DNA of 25,459 nucleotides, from the NCBI GenBank assembly GCA_000433675.1, contig FR893542.1, forward strand, positions 1 through 25,459. The letters run 5' to 3'. This stretch comes from Clostridium sp. CAG:433 (lineage in GTDB: Bacteria > Bacillota_I > Bacilli_A > RF39 > UBA660). The position numbers and the translations under genes are program-made. This document shows, in pieces, positions 23,571-25,459 of this stretch (position 1 is its first letter; every line of letters starts with the position of its first letter). Below the pieces are notes generated by a model. That model made no database searches and was not told the DNA's origin. It saw only the letters and a list, made by a program, of their open reading frames with translations.

Positions 23571-23605
23571 ACTCCTTTATAAGTTACTATTTTTCTAACT
23601 AATTA

Positions 23606-23917
23606 CTATATTGCAGTTAATATAATTCCATCTATAATTGCTATTATTAAATACATAATAATTCCTCTTTCAAAAGAACCAATATGTTGTTTAGGATCTT
23701 GATATTTTTCTTTTTCTGGTATATCACTAAATCTTATTCTTTTAGTATTTCTCCACCATAATAAGTCTATAACTACTAAATCAAATAAATTTAATATTTC
23801 TCCTAAAATCAAAATATTTATAAAATTTCCAGTAAAGTTTTCAGTTTTTATAAATAAACCAAATATAAATAAAATAATACTAAACATAATTAAATTTGAT
23901 ATAAACACTTTAATCAT
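23606..23917 (-). CDS. Small membrane protein, possibly missing its 5' end
   Basis: 103 residues with three hydrophobic segments (about 4-24, 33-53 and 86-103) and a polar loop (WWRNTKRIRFSDIPEKEKYQ). Family not recognised. ATG 23917 has no ribosome binding site, and the same frame stays open upstream for about 20 codons (KKYKDKIKPTN just before the ATG) without a further ATG, GTG or TTG start with a binding site. The start is therefore uncertain and the gene may be truncated or have lost its start. Confidence 0.6.
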   Translation of the reverse strand: MIKVFISNLIMFSIILFIFGLFIKTENFTGNFINILILGEILNLFDLVVIDLLWWRNTKRIRFSDIPEKEKYQDPKQHIGSFERGIIMYLIIAIIDGIILTAI

Positions 23918-24039
23918 ATTAGTTGGTTTAATTTTATCTTTATATTTCTTATTTTTTTTGATAATATTTTGTAATTAATATATATTTATTATTTAAAACA
24001 TTTTAATACAACTCTATTTGTGTATCATATTTATTTCTA

Positions 24040-24065
24040 AAAAAATCAACCTTTATGGTTGATTT
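24040..24065 (-). terminator. Terminator of the histidine kinase fragment
   Basis: On the - strand AAATCAACC (24065-24057), loop ATAAA and GGTTGATTT (24051-24043) form a perfect 9-bp stem with T continuing on the 3' side. The gap 23918-24039 shows nothing else. Confidence 0.85.
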
Positions 24066-24085
24066 CAATTATTATTCTGATATAT

Positions 24086-24243
24086 CTAAAATTTTATTTG
24101 AATTATTAAGTTATTATTTTGATATTTTGCCTCTATTGTTCCATTCATTAATTCAACTAATTGCTTTGCAATGGACAAACCTATACCATGTGATTTTTTT
24201 ATTATATTGTAAATTATCTATTCTGACTTTTTTAAGTGTATAA
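24086..24243 (-). pseudogene. C-terminal fragment of a sensor histidine kinase
   Basis: The - strand reads SHGIGLSIAKQLVELMNG then TIEAKYQNNNLIIQIKF and a TAG at 24088-24086. That is the G2 box and final strands of a HATPase domain, here of the SHGIG type seen in Bacillota histidine kinases. Upstream, VRIDNLQYNKK continues the kinase pattern but in another frame; removing one A from the A7 run at 24200-24194 would join them. Everything N-terminal of the ATPase domain is missing, since the DUF2625 gene ends at 24251. It is a relic and cannot be functional. Confidence 0.8.
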
Positions 24244-24250
24244 ATATAAT

Positions 24251-24820
24251 TTATAACCTTAAATTTAATCTTATTAATTCATCAATTGAAATTACCTTTT
24301 TACTTCTTTTTTCAATGTCATATTCAAATTGCAATAATGGATAAAATAAAATACCTTCAGTTATTTTAATATTTTTGCAATCTTTTTTCCAATTATTCCA
24401 TCTAAAATATTGATAAAATTTATTTACATTATCTGGACTATTTAATATCCAGTTTAAAAATTGAGTATAATATATTTCTAAGTTTTCCCATTCATTACTG
24501 TCTGGTGCATAATAGTATACATATTCATTTTTTAAAGCAAATAATCCACCCAAGATATCTTCTCCAATTAATATATCTACATAATTATCTTTGTTATATA
24601 ATATATTTTTTTCTACTACATTTAAAATACCACAACCATATATTCTTATCCAATTGTCAACAATAAAACCACCACTATTAATAAACTGATCATAGAAAAA
24701 TTTATCTTTAAACATATCATACTTGTTTTTAAAATCTTCTATAATTTTATTATCTGTATCTTTAAAAAACCATACATTTTCTTTTATATTTAATTCTTTC
24801 AATAACATTTCAGATTTCAT
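24251..24820 (-). CDS. DUF2625-family protein
   Basis: 189 residues, cytoplasmic. The segments SGGFIVDNWIRIYGCG, GEDILGGLFALKNE, VYYYAPDSNEWENLEI, YTQFLNWILNS and KFYQYFRWNNWKKD are in the order and form of DUF2625 proteins, whose function is unknown. AAGGTGG lies about 10 nt before ATG 24820. It probably inserted beside or replaced the upstream part of the kinase whose fragment follows its stop. Confidence 0.85.
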   Translation of the reverse strand: MKSEMLLKELNIKENVWFFKDTDNKIIEDFKNKYDMFKDKFFYDQFINSGGFIVDNWIRIYGCGILNVVEKNILYNKDNYVDILIGEDILGGLFALKNEYVYYYAPDSNEWENLEIYYTQFLNWILNSPDNVNKFYQYFRWNNWKKDCKNIKITEGILFYPLLQFEYDIEKRSKKVISIDELIRLNLRL

Positions 24821-24867
24821 ACTATATATCCCACCTTCAATTTATAATTTACTAAATTAATTATAAC

Positions 24868-24897
24868 AAAAAAAGCAAATCTTATAAACAATTTACT
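24868..24897 (-). terminator. Terminator of the sigma-factor-like gene
   Basis: On the - strand AGTAAAT (24897-24891), a 10-nt loop and ATTTGCT (24880-24874), one G-U pair, then seven T. Confidence 0.65.
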
Positions 24898-24980
24898 TTT
24901 ATATGTAATTTAATACTTTTTTATATAACTAAAATTTTTGTTGAATTTATTTTTATTATTGAAATATTTTTTTATATTTA

Positions 24981-25459
24981 TTATCTACTTCTTCTTGCAC
25001 GTATTTCTAATTTATTTATTGCGCTTTCTTCTACTTGTTGTGCCCTTTGTCTTGTAAGATTAAACATATCTGCAACCTCTTGAAAAGTTTTTTCATCTCC
25101 ATCTTCAAGACCATATCTTAATTTTAAAAACTCTCTTTCTTGATCTTTTAAATTTTTGCACTCAAATAAACTTTTGATAACACTTCTAGAATTTTCTTTT
25201 TCAAAACAATCTGTTTCATCCTCTAGATTTGTAATATCACCATTTAAATATTTTGCAATATAAAATTTTTTCAATTTTTTCATTTTTTCTTTTGTTTTAC
25301 TTATATTTTCGATATAATCATTTTTATTATTTGTTGAATCTGCATCTCTATTTTTTTCTCTTTCATAATCAGCATACATTTCATTAAACATTACATATAA
25401 TGCATCAATTTCAGATACGTGATACATACAATATTCACCAGCATTTTTACGGTGTGACA
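24981..25459 (-). CDS. Sigma-70 region 4 protein, 5' end outside the window
   Basis: The frame stays open to the window edge (SHRKNAGEYCMYHVSEID before the first internal ATG at 25427), so the start lies to the right and the ATG is internal. The C-terminal 60 residues are a sigma-70 region 4: REFLKLRYGLEDGDEKTFQE, then VADMFNLTRQRAQQVEESA and INKLEIRARRSR, with the helix-turn-helix that contacts -35 boxes. The middle is a charged, helical stretch (KTKEKMKKLKKFYIAKYL). Regions 1-3 are not seen in this part, so it could be a truncated sigma, or a sigma-like regulator with an unrelated N-terminal domain. Confidence 0.85.
   Translation of the reverse strand, partial: SHRKNAGEYCMYHVSEIDALYVMFNEMYADYEREKNRDADSTNNKNDYIENISKTKEKMKKLKKFYIAKYLNGDITNLEDETDCFEKENSRSVIKSLFECKNLKDQEREFLKLRYGLEDGDEKTFQEVADMFNLTRQRAQQVEESAINKLEIRARRSR

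Noticed and set aside
24055..24243. Possible 62-residue protein on the + strand
   Set aside because: It is the complement of the histidine kinase fragment and terminator, has no ribosome binding site and no family resemblance.

Overview
The window is very AT-rich (roughly a quarter G+C by eye, not computed). It uses TGG for Trp, has strong AGGAGG or AGGTGA ribosome binding sites and short intergenic gaps, and carries lipoproteins with Gram-positive style signal peptides. It also has a long-form Csn2, a CwlJ/SleB-type hydrolase and a LysM amidase. Together these point to a low-GC Bacillota chromosome, probably a gut-type Bacilli or Clostridia lineage using the standard code. A species call is not possible from sequence alone.

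Left end (1-6413): a type II-A CRISPR-Cas locus with an unusual layout. On the + strand, in order, are the trailer end of a CRISPR array (36-bp repeats, about 30-bp spacers, leader outside the window), a long Csn2-like gene starting just after the degenerate last repeat, and a tracrRNA with its own promoter inside the 3' end of that gene. On the - strand, converging on the tracrRNA, are cas9, cas1 and cas2 as an overlapping operon. The anti-repeat of the tracrRNA is complementary to the + strand repeat, so array and tracrRNA are transcribed in the same direction.

6500-8124: a separate transcription unit upstream of cas9 encodes a HEPN-domain protein (Rx5H motif, AbiU2-like) followed by a zinc-ribbon metallophosphoesterase. 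It is bounded by its own promoter and terminator and is a candidate accessory defence or toxin-antitoxin-like pair.

8218-12252: a DUF2975 / small XRE regulator / DUF4173 membrane-protein operon, then two small lipoproteins and a small unknown soluble protein. 12295-14145: a tRNA-Trp gene and two convergent cell-wall hydrolases. 14347-16878: a TetR regulator and an oleate hydratase.

17058-18745: a decaying segment with a short broken gene, an XRE-membrane regulator, a frameshifted flavodoxin-family reductase and an orphan terminator that is a relic copy of a nearby gene end. 18756-23570: an MFS-type transporter, a DUF2318 Cys-rich lipoprotein, an ABC exporter and its probable AraC regulator. 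The regulator's start is embedded in a 38-bp tandem repeat of five and a half copies. 23606-25459: a small membrane protein, a histidine-kinase C-terminal fragment, a DUF2625 protein and the C-terminal part of a sigma-factor-like protein running off the window.

A recurring theme from 17 to 24 kb is that several genes are put out of frame at A/T homopolymers. Either the assembly has homopolymer errors, or the region is decaying, or expression is phase-variable. This should be settled before these genes are interpreted.
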